A stretch of DNA of 64,000 nt from Rotaria sordida. Taxonomy: Eukaryota > Rotifera > Eurotatoria > Philodinida > Philodinidae. The notes under the pieces are model-generated. The model saw only the letters and a list, made by a program, of their open reading frames with translations, was not told where the DNA came from and searched no databases. Shown piece after piece: positions 24,866 through 38,600 of this stretch (positions are counted from its first letter, which is position 1; each line of letters starts with the position of its first letter). The position numbers and the translations under genes were made by a program. The stretch is taken from contig CAJNOL010000065.1 in the NCBI GenBank assembly GCA_905250125.1, positions 62,001-126,000 of the forward strand. Direction: 5' to 3'.

Positions 24866-27059
24866 TTCTTTCTTTATTCATGGATTGATCGTGTCTTATT
24901 GAATTCAACATTATGAGTAGAACATTGTTATTTCGAAGTTAAAGGTTTTTTCTAGTGACAGTGAAAAATTCGTTTTTGCATTTTTCTGAAGGTAAAATAA
25001 ACACGACGGAAATTAGTAAAAGTGGAATATATGAAATGTAATAACCAATAAGAAATAATCATGATTCACGAGCTGGTTCCATACATCGAGATAAAAATGA
25101 GGTTATCAAACGAGAAACAGCTAATAAAATACATGGTAAAATAAGATGCGTAACATTTCCGTTTCATTTTATATATAACATCTTTTATCTATTATCGACA
25201 CTCATTGTGTGATTAATACACAGCACTGTTTCTTTCACTTCTTTTCATTCTCAGAAACTGTTTATACATTGAACGTTATCCTTCCTTTGTTATCACTTCT
25301 CTTTCCTTCTTTCTACAACACACTCGTATCTCTAATTATCGTGTATCGTCTCTCCTCATGTTTAGACTTTAGTTTTGTTTTCGATTATTTTATCACTCTT
25401 TATTTGCTTTCTACATTTGTGACTGGAACTATTTTGTGTACGATCTTTTACTATTTTTCATGTATTCGCTCTCTTCTATTGATTCTATATGATGTACTTT
25501 TTCTTTTTTGTGTTTTTACTGAGCAGCAATCAGATCCAGTATAATACAGCTTATAACAAAAGAAAAATATCTACTATTCATGTTGATGTTGAGATTAATC
25601 TAAATAAACGAAAAAAAAACAAACTTTTATAAAAAAAAAAAAAACTTACTGTTGAAGCTTGTTGTAAAATCACCGATTAATCGGCATTTATCAGAATATC
25701 TGAAAAGTTTCTGATCAATCACGATTAATTGTCAAAAGTGAGTCGATTTTGATGGCATGGGTACCCTCATATACAGTATTTCGTGTTAACAGATCCTCTC
25801 CCACTGAAATTTTCCGAACGTGAACATCAAAATTTTTTCAATTGTGTGTTTTATATTGATACATATTCTTTGAAATGTCCTCTATCGATTTGCAAAAATA
25901 AATTTCTTTTCACAATGTTTTGACTTCGAAAAAAACATAGTTTTCGAGACTCAACATCTTGAACTGAATTTTTTATTCGATGTTTTTCAAAATACTTAGT
26001 CTTTGTGTTTAATCTGCTTGTATTTAACTGATTTTTAGCCTAATATTAGATTGGAGCTGCATATTGAGACACCGTTCGTCTTAGTTCGAGATATGATTCA
26101 TATGACTCAGCTGAAAATGATACTGTGTGTCTTTCATTTGTTCGACAGTTTTTTACCTCTTCTTCTCTCTCTGTTCACAATAAGCATGAACACAGGAGAT
26201 CATGTTTAATTGCTATGCTGTTTTTTTCTGACTACAAGCATGTCGCCAATAGAAAAAGAAAATACTTTCCAAATATAAAAAAAAACGTCATCAAAAATGC
26301 AGTAGTTGAAAATTTGTAAAAACTTCTATAGAAAGGAAAAAACAATCAGTGTTTTAGAGAAAATCGAAACCCTATTTTTTTGGCTCTTCTTGTTTTCAAG
26401 AAAAAAAATTGCAGTTTCGCCTCCATTTCACCAGTATGGTAAGAGATATCGAACTGAAACTTTTTTTTTTACCTATACTAGATACGATATCGCGTGGGTA
26501 CTTTTTTTGTTAACAAATATTGCTCTGATGATTTTTGGCAGCGTTTATTAAATTTACCCCTGTGAAAAAAACAAGTGTTTTTTATTGAAAGTATGTCCGG
26601 TATTTTAGCTTTTTTATTCAAAGGAAAGACGATAAAAGGAGCAAAAAGTAGGGTAATTTTGGTCTCAATATTTCACAGAAGACAGTTTCTGTGAATTTTG
26701 AGTCTTTGAATAATTTTGTTCAACTCATCAAGATTTATCTGTCTTGAAAGCTGCAAAACTTTCTGATGAACTATTCTCCGAAAATCCATAAAAGCGAACG
26801 GAGAATAGCCTTAAAGTAGAAACAATAGGAAGAGTTGTAGAAAAATTATTTATTTATGACGAGTAGAAATTCTAAAATAAATTCTGATGAATCAAAATTT
26901 CATTAAAGTCTTCAAATCTGGTAGCGAAAGTTTAAAAACTTTTTTTTATTACAATTATTGTTTTCTATCGCAAAAAAAATGATTCACTGTCTTCATGGGT
27001 TTATAAAAAAAAATGCAAATAAGAAAATATATTAATTAGTTAACTGTTTAAAGAAGAAA
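24866..27059. other. Intergenic, AT-rich, no gene recognised
   Basis: Only short frames of low-complexity Phe/Leu/Ser composition are present, for example 25209-25544, and none resembles a family. A-rich runs lie near 25607-25645. Confidence 0.4.
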
Positions 27060-27390
27060 AAAAACAGACTATGGTCCAACTATATTGGACGGGCTGCCTG
27101 TCGCTGTCTATTCACAAGCGCTATCCCACGACTATTTGACATGAGGTTTTTGACTTGCTCGCATATTCGCGCCTCAGCCGGTTCAACCTTCCTTAGACGC
27201 CCTGGAAGGAGAGATTCCTCAACTCCCACCATGTCGATGCCGAACTTCGTGCGGACGTTCGATCAACATAGAGCAACGACAAACAGGACTCCCGCCCGCA
27301 AGTCATTCACACAGCCCAACCCCAGAAGTAGCTCCGGTTACAGAAAGACGCCGCGCTTTCCAGTCGATCATGGATGACATGAACAAACTA
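27060..27390. other. Isolated GC-rich island, origin unknown
   Basis: About 300 bp are clearly richer in G+C than everything around them (for example GACTCCCGCCCGCAAGTC). Two + strand frames are open across it. One is Arg/Pro/Ser-rich and ends VDHG at 27377; the other contains QPVQPSLDALEGEIPQLPP and ends at about 27406. Base composition alone would keep frames open here, so neither is called a gene. It could be a piece of a retroelement, transferred DNA or a fragment of another locus. Confidence 0.5.
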
Positions 27391-28176
27391 TCTATAGTGA
27401 AATAAATTGAACTGACGAAATAACATCCAAAATAGTAAACTATGGAAAATATCCTATCGATAGAGATAGACATCTATTGAATAGTAATGATTAAATCAGA
27501 TAAAATATCTATCAGTCATTGTTAATGATGTTTGTCATAAAGTCTTTGATGCATAAGAATAATTTCAAAGAAAAGCAATTGCAGATTGCTCGTTAAATAA
27601 GAATAAATTGTCCGAAAAATAATGTGGGAGGTCGTTTCGTTTGACGTGTCTATTAATATAAAAGAAATAACATTCTTTTTTTTTCAGACTCTTGTCGATA
27701 TTTATTCTGATATGTTACTTAACCCAATTGTAACTAATGCTATGTTTTGTTCTTTCTGTCCTTTCGTGCGTTTTTTTTTTGGATATTTATCGAGTGACAG
27801 AAAGGAATAAGCGACGATAGAGAAGAACAAAAAAAAAACCTGTATTTATATATTAAGGGTAGAGATGAATATGTCTCTGTTAATATATGTATATATATAT
27901 ATATATATACATATTAGACAACTTCATTTTTATTCCTATATGCCTTTTGTTTCTTTACCCGCCACTTTGGCCCAGTGTATTTATATACAATCAGATTCTT
28001 TTGAAATGTAGTAAACAGATTATTGATTCTTCGAGAGATAATATTCGTTCGTATATATGTTTCTATGGTGCTGTTTAATCTAAGCAAATAATTGTATAAG
28101 TGTTGTATTTTGTTATTGTTTTTTTTAGTATGAAAGCATCATGTAAGTTAATATAAATCGATTATACACTGATATA
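27391..28176. other. Upstream region of tetraspan gene
   Basis: It contains a (TA)n microsatellite at about 27888-27910. A pyrimidine tract ending in AG at 28127-28128 lies about 50 bp before the ATG and may be a 5' UTR splice or trans-splice acceptor. No other feature was seen. Confidence 0.4.
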
Positions 28177-29052
28177 ATGGGATGGCGCAATGTGACCGCG
28201 ATGAATAGTACTGCAAATGATTATTCACATTTAAAATGGCCATTAACATTTGCTAGTATATTAACAACATTTTTAGCTTTTATTCTTCTTTTAAGTTTTC
28301 GTTCTGATTCATGGTTTACATATGAATTAATTCAAATTGGTAATAAATCAACAATATCAAATACAACAAGATATTCTCGATTACTTGAATATGGTTCAAT
28401 AGGTTTATGGACAATATGTAATGGTCATTATGATGATTCCGATCTTAAATGTGATTTATGGACAAAAGAAAATCGACCTCATTCCCTTAATATTATTATA
28501 GAATTAGTTTCATTTGCATTATTTCTTTCAAATTTAACAGTTTTTCCATCATGGGGTTCATCAATACTTATATATTATAATTCAAATAATCGTTATATGC
28601 GACCTATTTATGGTTTTATTGGGATTCTATTGATTCTAACATTTTCATTTACAGTGATTCTTTTGGTTACAATATTATATACTGTATCAACACCTTTTTA
28701 TGCTCCAGGACAATTTGTTCATGACACAGGTCATCTTTTTTTTCAATATGGTCTTGGTTTAATTTATGTTGGTTTTGGTAAGTCATTGATTGTTTTTTTT
28801 TAATTATGTAAATAATTATATTTATTAATTGTTTTAGCAAGTTTTTTGGCTATTATATGTTTGATATTAGTAATTCTAACACTAATATGGAAAAAAATGA
28901 TTGAAATGAAATTAAAACAAGTTGATAAAGATTTTTTACAACAATTGTCTAATGATGGGTATCAACCAGGTTGGCATAAAATGGTTATTGCACCACGTAC
29001 ACCTCCAACAAATGATTCAAGTGGTCAACCACCACCACCATATGAATATTAA
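28177..29052 (+). CDS. Claudin/PMP22-like four-transmembrane protein with PPxY tail
   Basis: A 271-residue membrane protein from exons 28177-28777 and 28838-29052 (60-nt intron, phase 1). Four hydrophobic helices are visible: near residues 22-44, 102-122, 142-172 and 195-222. The first extracellular loop has N-glycosylation sites and the claudin-type signature GLWTIC followed by a second Cys (DLKCDLW), usually a disulfide pair. The second loop is short. The cytoplasmic tail is charged and ends QPPPPYEY, a PPxY motif of the kind bound by WW-domain proteins such as Nedd4-type ligases. The role is probably epithelial junction or channel modulation, as for claudins and related tetraspans, but the subfamily is unclear. 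An alternative start at 28201 would shorten the protein by 8 residues. Confidence 0.82.
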
Positions 29053-30417
29053 CATGAGAATTAATCGTACAAAAATTTTTTTTCTTTTTTTCTTTTTAAA
29101 CAGAAAAAAGAAATATTCTTTTTATTTATCTTGGTGATTTGTGTGCTCATTTTAATAATTATAAAAAATATATATATATATGTATAAATATATTAAATAA
29201 ATTCTTTAATCAATAATAATTTAAAACAAAATTCTTCTTATAAATTCTTCATAGAGACAATAGTTTGATGCCTTCATGAAAAAAAATTCAAGATTACTTT
29301 TTGTAGAAATTTAACAAAATATTTTTGGAGTTTATATGATTACTAAAAATGGGTTTCTATGAGTTAAAATAATATATAATTTTGTAATTATTTTTCTCAA
29401 AAAGAATCCACAAACTTTGAAGACTTTATAATGAAGAATTTTCTTGTCAGTGAAATTTTTATCTGAAGTATAAAATCGAGTTTACTAATTTTTTTTTTTG
29501 TAACTCTTAAAATAACTATCAGATATCTTATGTTTCACTGCTATAAATAGTAAAAATGTCAGGTCATTAAGTGTTTCGATTTTTGATTTACTGCTAAAAT
29601 AATCTCTCAATAAAACATGTGGATATGTTAAATAGGATTCATCATATAGTAGATAAATATTATCGCTGATAAGTTAATCCCAACAAATGTATTATCCTTT
29701 ATCTAATTGATTTTTTTTTCAACGCACAATTAGAATTCGATCAGAAATAAATTAACACAATAAAAATCTGAATAGAATAAAACAATATCTTTTCATTTCA
29801 CTAAACAATTTACAAGATATTCACCGATATTTGTACAACTACCTCATTTTTGAATGACATTTTATCGAACAAAAAAACAACTTCCATTTTTTTTTAACAT
29901 GAACATTGTTTTTTGTGACGCATTTGGCTTTGCAATTGCAAGCACAATCAATTGTTGAATCTAATTCAGACATTTTTTTATTAAATAGTCAAAAATCTCA
30001 AAATCCTTGCATTTGATTCTGGGTTGTTTTTCAGTTTCTTTTCAATTTCTTATTAAATCAAATGATTCATTGCATCATTCTCCGTTTGGTTGTCAAATAC
30101 AGATATCCTTGTATATTTTAGACACGACAATTTATTGATATAGTTTATAATGTATGAGATAAGTTTGAAATATTCAGATTTTGTTATTGAGTTTGGGTGC
30201 ATGTCTACTGACAATATATATATATATTATTCAGGGATGTTCCGAAGCCGTCAGGATTAGACGGGGGATCAATGATTCAAGAAGTCGATCAGTAAATTTT
30301 TGTTAAAGTTGACCGCTGAAGAAAATAAACTTTCCAAGATTGGGGGAAAACATCTTGGTCGGAATATTCCAGATTTTATTTTCTAAACTAGTTTATCCTA
30401 TTTAGAATAATTCCTTG
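29053..30417. other. Intergenic, no gene recognised
   Basis: The 3' flank of the tetraspan gene, with a (TA)n run near 29168-29182 and an AT run near 30219-30230. AT-rich throughout, with no convincing frame. Confidence 0.4.
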
Positions 30418-31693
30418 ATTAGAATCAGAGCTGCCAAATCGAAATTTCAAAAACCAGAAGTTTCTTGCAAAAAAGTCAGAAGTTCACCAGGAGATTTTTT
30501 ATCAAAAACCAGTAGAAAAAACAGGAGATTTTTAATCAAATGAAAAAGCTGTTCCATGGTCTTTCTTATAGTAAATTAAAATTTTTCGTTCATAAAAACG
30601 CTTCTTTACTCCTTGTTGCCGGTGATAACAAAATCTTTCTCTGACAATGGAGCTTTTTTTGTCTTGTAAGTTACTAAGATTATATATAATCGAATCAAAT
30701 TAAAGATCTCATCTCCAAACTAATAAATCTAAAGTATGAGCTGTTATTGGCGTATCCTGATGGAGATATCCGAATTTTAAGATATTCATGGTTATTCAAA
30801 GTGCTCATAATTCAAAGTTTCAGTACAATTGATCATTATTTTTTCCTGATCGCTAGATACAACTTTTCTAGTTTCGTAAATTTTTTTTCTAATTTGAAAC
30901 ACATATTTTCTAATAAAACTCGACAAGCTCTATTCAATCATTAAAAAAAACAATAATAAATTGTACTAAAATTTTGAACTGTGAGGACCTTTAATAGACT
31001 TAAATACCTTAAAATTCAAATATTTTCTGTCGAAGCACGTCAACAACAGCTCATATTTTGGATTTGTTAGTTTAGTAATGAGATCTTTAGTTGAACCTAA
31101 ATATATCTAATCTCATTAACTTGCCACACAAACACTGCTATTGTGAGTGGCTTGTAAGAAAAAGAAGAAAGATTATTACATATACTTTATATTACTATTT
31201 ATTTTACAGTCAATCATTAAACTATACGAACAAAATTGAAAAAGTTTCCTTTAAAATGGATAAGAACGTGGCAAAAAATTGATCTCTAATGAATTTGACA
31301 CCAAACTAATCTCACATTTTAGTGATGAAAACATCCAAAAACATACACAATGATCCTTTCTTTTTAGCTAAAAGTACATAAGTTAGTGCTACAAAATTCG
31401 CTTACGAAATTCATTCTCTAATTGTCACAAAAATCAAGTGGGAACAACGTTTTATCTGATTGATACTGGAATCTATCTAATACTATGGTCATTGTTCTCT
31501 TTTTCTTTTTTTGTTTGTCCTTTTATTGAAACTCTTACTAAAATCAAAGTTATAAAATCTCAAAATTAGGAGAAACCAGGAGAATGTGCTAAAAACCAGC
31601 TCCTGGTACCAGAAGATTTTCTCACCAGAAGGAAGCTCTAAAAACCAGGAGACTCCTGGCTAAATCAGAAGATTTGTCAGTCCTGATTAGAAC
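30418..31693. mobile_element. hAT-like non-autonomous transposon with 8-bp target duplication
   Basis: The element spans 30426-31685 (1260 bp). The left end is CAGAGCTGCCAAATC and the right end, read inward, is CAGGACTGACAAATC, an imperfect terminal inverted repeat of hAT type. It is flanked by ATTAGAAT (30418-30425) and ATTAGAAC (31686-31693), an 8-bp duplication with one mismatch, as hAT elements make. Both subterminal regions are full of ACCAG/CAGGAG motifs, possible transposase-binding repeats. A second inverted repeat lies inside (about 30700-30745 against 31046-31092). No transposase remains. Confidence 0.8.
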
Positions 31694-32616
31694 TGTCTAC
31701 AATCAATTAATAAGTCAAATGAATATTTGCGACTATCTTTTGTCTCATTTCTTCGAAATTTCAAATAATTCTACTATCAACATCAAAGTTGCCAATCTGG
31801 TCTAATCAAAATCTATTTGAAATTAACATCATAGTCTATTTCGAACGTTAGATGACAATATAGATTGAGTTGTATTTCGAAAAATTTTTAAAGCAAATGA
31901 TTTGAATAACTTCAAAATGGATTATGACAAAACATAGAAGAGAGAAAAGAATATGAATTAAGTAATTGTTGAATCAATTGAACTATTTTAGTTTAGCATA
32001 TGTCTGCAGTAGAACCTATCGAGTTGGTCTTGGATCCAGTCGAGTCCAAGTTCGAAAATTTTGGATCTGATAGGCTCTAATCTGCAGGCTAGGCCTAAAA
32101 AACGTGACCTGTTGACAGTTCTGATTAACATTCAAATTCAAAATTTAATTTTCCTAACACTAAATATTTATATTTAACATAATAACTTTGTCTTGGATTT
32201 AACAATAAAATTAAATTCTTAACAAACAAATAAATATTCAAGTACTGCTCGACAAATCTATTATTTTCATTCTGAAATATTCGAAATTTCATATATCCTT
32301 ACAGATAACATATTTCTTATCTCTGTTATTTTGTTTTACTGAATAAACAATAAGTCACGTCACCGTAATATAGAACAAGACGAAAACACAGAGAACAGCC
32401 TTTGAAATGAAAGCAACAAAAAAAAGAAAGAAAAGAAAAGAAACCATGATCAGCTAACTAAACGCACATAGCTGTTCATCTACAAAACACACCCAGTGTA
32501 CAAAAACAAAATGTAATCGACAAAATTGAATCAAAGAATGAAGCATTTTTTTCTTTTATTTGGACGGATACAAGACGTATATACTAACAAAAAGAAAAAA
32601 AACTAACAAAATGAGA
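31694..32616. other. Intergenic, downstream of strawberry notch
   Basis: No frame or repeat of note. It lies 3' of the minus-strand strawberry notch gene. Confidence 0.4.
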
Positions 32617-35600
32617 CTAGGCTGATTTAAAATATATATTTATTGATGACTCTTCAAGCAAATGCACTAAATCTTGTAAACATCGTTTTGGAATAATACA
32701 TCCAACGATTTTCAATGGAATCGATTGATTATTATTATTATTAATTGGTGTTGTTTTTATTCGTATCATTTGAATTTTTCCTTCTGGTAATATTCGTTCC
32801 ATTGGTGACCATAATGCAAGAACACTACCTGAAAGAACAAAAAAACGACGTGATCGTAAACCAACTTCACATGTTTGTTGATGATTTGATGATGAAATGG
32901 GACAATGACCTTGTCTAAAAAAGAAAAAAATATCAAATTTCTCCAAATAATTCCAATTTTCTTTTTTATTCTACCTAATAAAATGGATACATAATGTTGC
33001 AGCTTTATGATATAATTCATCCCAATAAACTTGTGCTTGTATAGGAAGAATCTTCAGAGTAAAACAAAAAAAAAAAGCAACTAAAAAAATTAATAAATAA
33101 ATTGTTTTACTTTTTCATATTTTTTTCTAAGACTTTCTAATGTTTCATATCGTTGTTGTAAACCAGTATTAGGACGATATATACGAAATAATTGTTCACT
33201 TTTTCTTATATTTCCAACATTAACATTTGATGTTGTTGACAAAGCAAGTATAGGTAAACGACAATAAGTACGATTTTCATTTGACATATAAAAACCATCA
33301 TCGGGATTTATTGATTGTTCTTTTAATTGAACAGCTTTATTAAATGCAAGACCACGTTCAACAACAATCTAAAATAGAAATTTTTGTTTTTTTTTTTCAT
33401 CGAAGATAATTTTCATATAAAATACTTGATGCAATTCAACTTGAAGAGGTATCGTATTAGTCTGTACTGCTTGTAAAACAAATACTTGAGTTTTTTCAAC
33501 AGAAACTGTTTCTTCGCCTGTACCAAGATCTACAACGAAAACAAAAACATATTATTCAGGTTACTCATGTCAAAAAATGAAAATTGAAATAAATGCATGA
33601 AAAGGTAGTCCAAAGTCTGAGCGAGAAGGAAAGAGCAGAGCATTCAGTCTTGAAGTCTGTTGTGTCTCCCGTCGGGTCCGATCTGTCATAAATGATATGA
33701 TTTTCGTTATTTTCTGCTTGAAAAATATGACTTTTGCAGGAAAAGCGGAATTTTTGTTTTTCGCTTTTTTGATCGTGCAACTCAAAATTCTTTATGGATC
33801 TTCATTTTTATATATTTAATGTTTTTTTATTTGCTTAAAAAAGCATGTCAAGATACCGGACGTGACAGGATCTCTTTGTTAAATCAAGCTTTATTACTAT
33901 TATATAAAAGAGTAGTTTTATAATCAGAGCGTCATTATTCGAGATATTGAATTTATCTTCGGTTAAACAGTAAGAATTTATACAAGGCTTTGTCATGCTC
34001 CTTCAAACAAAAAAAACCCTTAAGTATATAGAATAAATGCCTACAGAGAATTTTGAATTGTCAAATAAGTTATTAGTTAATCCTTGTTTGTTGAATATCT
34101 CCCGAAAACGTCATGATATAAGGCTGAAAACTTCATCATAATCTCTCTACTACACTCCGAACATATCTTGAAAATTTCATGTGATTTGAATATTATAACG
34201 CTTCCGGTTAAGTGCATATTATGCATGAAGTTTGACCTGCCCTTATTATTCTTTCTCATCTTATTTATTGTCCTTATCTTTCTGTCATTACTTCGTACAT
34301 CATGTTGCAGTTTATCCTTCTCTACCTTTCTTCTGTCTGATGGACAAGTATATAAGTGTATGCTTTATATGGAAACGATACGGTTCTTGAGGAGAAGAAT
34401 ATAATAAAGCGCAATTCCACGAGCGCTAACACTTCTTCCATCAGAAATCGTCACAAATATACCTGATCCAAGATCGATTTTTGAGGGGAGGAGGATTTTA
34501 TTACGTGTCGCCTAGAAGTACATCCTGTTGTATCGGGTGACTTTAAAATAAGAAAAGACTTTTTACCGAGAATTCCTAAATCCCATGAACCATTTCTTCG
34601 TGCATCAACAATCACAGCATTAAGTACATCAGAAAAAAATCGAAATAATAAATTTTGCATATACACACGAATTCCAAGAATACGATTAAGAAATCGACTC
34701 ATATTATTATAATCTAAATTCAACAACAAAATACAGAGATTTTTTCTTTTTTTTCTGTTAATTAAATTCTTACCTTTTTCTGCCATATAAATAGATTGTT
34801 GTCCATTATTTACACGTGAAATAAGACCAACATCAATTAAAGCTTTACGTGCTTCAAAAACAAAATCAAATTTCATATCGTTATTTATCATTTTGGGAAA
34901 TGGTGCCCATGGACGTTCTAAATTACAAATTGAACGTATAACATTTTCAAGTGCTTGTTTGCCATATTTATTATCAATATTAAATCGACTTAAATCACGT
35001 GTTTCAGTTGCACGTCGATCACCATGTGTTAAAGCTCCTAAACATTCTAATCGTTTTGCAACTCTAAATAAATAAATAAATAATAATAGTAATAATAATA
35101 AAATGAATTTAATTTGTTTTTTTTACGTTGAAGCAAAACGTTTTTCACCAGCTAATTCAGATATAACAAAAACATATTCAGGTGCTGAAACTTGATTTGA
35201 TCGATGTGTTCGTCCTAGAAAAATTTTATATATTTAATTAAATATGAATATAAAAAGAAGAAATAAATAAGCAAACCAAATTGTTGTACAGCTCGATCAG
35301 CTGACCAAGGTAATTCAAGTGTAACATGAACACGTCGACGTGTATTTTGACAACGACGATCCGCTTGTAAAGATATTCCACTACTTGCTGCTTCAGATAT
35401 AATAGCAATAAGTTTTTCTCCACGCATAAATCTTTCACGTTCAGAAATATTTAATATTTCAAGTGGAACATCTGCTTCTGATCGAGATTCATAACCAATC
35501 TGTCCATTTGCATGTTGAACAATTCGACCTTTACGACCTGTCATCTAAATATTTCAATAAAGAAGATTCTATCTTTGATTTTTCTTAATAAATAAAGTGT

Positions 35601-38600
35601 ATATGATCAAACCTCGGCAACTTGAGATGGTCCACCAAGTTGATCGATTAATTCATCGAGAGTATTTGGTGGTAGAGTTTTTCCAAGTATTTCAATATTA
35701 TTTAATAAATCTGCTTTCATATTAAATAATGCTTCAATAATTTCTGTATTGGTCATTTTCCGTTTATCGTCTTTAAAAAACAAAATAAAGATTAAAATTT
35801 AGATTTTGAATTCTACATAATAGATTTTATACAAATTATTTCAGATAAAAGTTATTTTTACTCGTGCACAATCTAAAAAGCAGTCTCAATTAAAAAATGA
35901 ATATGAGAAAAATAATTAGAATATGTTCTTATACGAGACATTAAAAAAAAATACCAGTTGTTAGTAAAATATGGTATGCTATGTGCATTATATAGATCGT
36001 AATGAGCTATGAATATACTGAAAACGGTTTGTATCCTTAGTTTATTGCTGCTGACATTACGCATTTTTACGATCTTTTTTTACTGGGGGGGAAACAGCGT
36101 ATTTCAAGTCGAAAAGTACATCAAAATATGAAAAAGTATTTTCAAGTACACCGAAGTACGATGTTTGCTCTAGAATCATCTATGTTTTTTTAAATAAATC
36201 ATTGAATTTTAAGAAAAACATCAAGTCACAGGACGTAATCAACCTGTAGATCGAAAAATTTTTTGTTTATATAATTTGTTCATTTCAAGAACTTTTAGTT
36301 CAATTATATATTCAGAGCTGCAAATCCCAAACGACTCGAATGGGATACATATGGGATATGATTTGTTTTCAAAGGAGGTACGTCCGTGAAGTACTTATTT
36401 ATTTCGAAAATCAAACGTATAAAATTGATAATATGACTGAAAAGTGCAATTTATAGTCAGACAAATCCTATCATCATTCTTCTTTGTACAAGAAATGATC
36501 TGTAACGCTCATTTATTTATGAAAAAATAAGTTCATAATAATGCTACATTGCTCACAATTCTGTTTAGAAAGCAAGATAAATATGTTCCTTTAAAACGCA
36601 TGTTAATTATTTCAATCGACTAGCACCAATCTTTTTATATGACTGTATTTTTTGTTGACTGCTTACACATTTAATTATTTCAGATTGAGACTGTACAAAT
36701 GTATAAAAATGTTCACATTGAATATTTCTCTTTAATGAAACTTTCAATACAACATCCTGCGAATATGCATTCGAGTAGGAAGTTGAATAAACGTTTGTGC
36801 TTCGATTGTGATCACTATCATACAATCTATGCGTAGTCTGAAAATTTTCCTTTTTGAATTTCATCAGTGTCTATATCTTTAAAAGTGAATGCTTAAAAAA
36901 AATCTTCAAAAACTGATCGAGAATTGAATATGCTTTTTAGCGTGAGATTGAAAAGTCAGAAAAACGATACCAGCTCAAATTGAAGTGTTTATTGGTTTTC
37001 AATAAAAAAAAAGGTAATTTAGGTTTAGTCTAAGAGTCTATAGATAGATCTAATGACTCTTAGAATATCCTGAAAGTTTCAGCCGTAAATAATGTTCTTT
37101 CGTCGAGTAATTGAATTTTCAAGTGAACGCAATTTTCGAGAATTCAATATATTGACGAAAGAATTTTCTTTTCAGCTAAATCTTTCAGAATATTCTAAGA
37201 ATTATGAGATCTATCTATAAACAAAATTATAGGTCGAAATCTTGTCATTTGATTTTTTGAGAACTATTTAAAAATGAATCGAAAATCCAGTAAACCGATC
37301 ATCATTCAATGACACAGACCTATGGAGGTGGACCAAAGAAGAAAAATTGAGACTTCAGTACTCTGAAGTCTCGTTTTTTCGTCTTGGGACGAGTCCTTCT
37401 AGCCATTTGATATTCTCACTGAGATCTATCTGTGGATTCAATATGAATTTGAACGGTGCGTGTCAATTGTAGGAAGGATATTCAGGTATGGATTAATATA
37501 AACGAAAAATTTTCTTACAATTCTGTACATTAGATGAACTATCTTTTTTTTGTATTCGTTTAATAGGTAAACCACCATCAGTATCAGTTTGCCCAAGAAT
37601 TTCTGCAAATGTATGTTGTTGTAAATATGTATCTTCAATTAAAAAACTTTCACAACTATTTTCATTATCACTATTATGTATTTCGTCAAGTTGATTATTA
37701 TTATTTTGATCACGATGTTTTGTTGTTGTACGACGTTTATTTGATTGAACAAATGATGAATAACATTCAACATCAGAATCATCTGAACTTTCATTTGTAT
37801 CACATGATATTGATCGTGTTGTACGACGATGTGTTGATTTACGTTTTTTATTTTGTCGAATTTCATCATCTTCATTATTTGGTATTAAATTAAATAATGA
37901 TGACATTGTTTTAGGTTGTTCAATATTCGTTGGAAAATGTTTTTCAATAAAACTTTGAATTACACCTCTATTTAAAGAAAATGTGAAAAATGATTTTTAT
38001 GTTTGTTTTAAATAATTTAATTTACTTTGCAGTTGATACAAAATCATTTAATTCTCCTAATTCATCTAATTGTTCTAATGTTTTAGCTTCACCTGTTGAT
38101 TGTAAACCAATAACGACACACTAGAATATATATATATATATATATTTATTTGTTTTATTAAAAACAAAAAAGCAATTTACTTTGCCATCTTGAACAGCTT
38201 GTCGTGACAATTCAACAACTTTTGATACTTTACAAGCAATACATAAATATTTAAAAAATCGTTGATGACCTAACCAATAACGTGCTACAACATGATTACG
38301 AACAATATTTGATGTATCAGCTAAATCAAATGCTTGTAAAAGTTTTTCTTTTATTTCAATCCACTAAAACGAAAAGAAAATAAAATTAATAAAATTTTAT
38401 TTTTGAAATACAACTATTTTTTTTTAATTTCTTACTAATTGAACAGATCGATCATAGGTTTGAAGATATTCATTTTTTAATGGAACATCAAGTATAGAAA
38501 AAAGTACACCAGAAAAACTTAATTGTCGCGCAATATACATTCCACGAAGTTTCATATCCATAGCAACAAGTTCCATAGCACCAACACCACGTTGTTCAAT

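Noticed and set aside
27141..27377. 78-codon frame in the GC-rich island
   Set aside because: GC-rich DNA lacks stops in several frames by chance; two competing frames are equally open.
34893..35075. + strand frame over a strawberry notch exon
   Set aside because: It is the antisense of a conserved SBNO exon.
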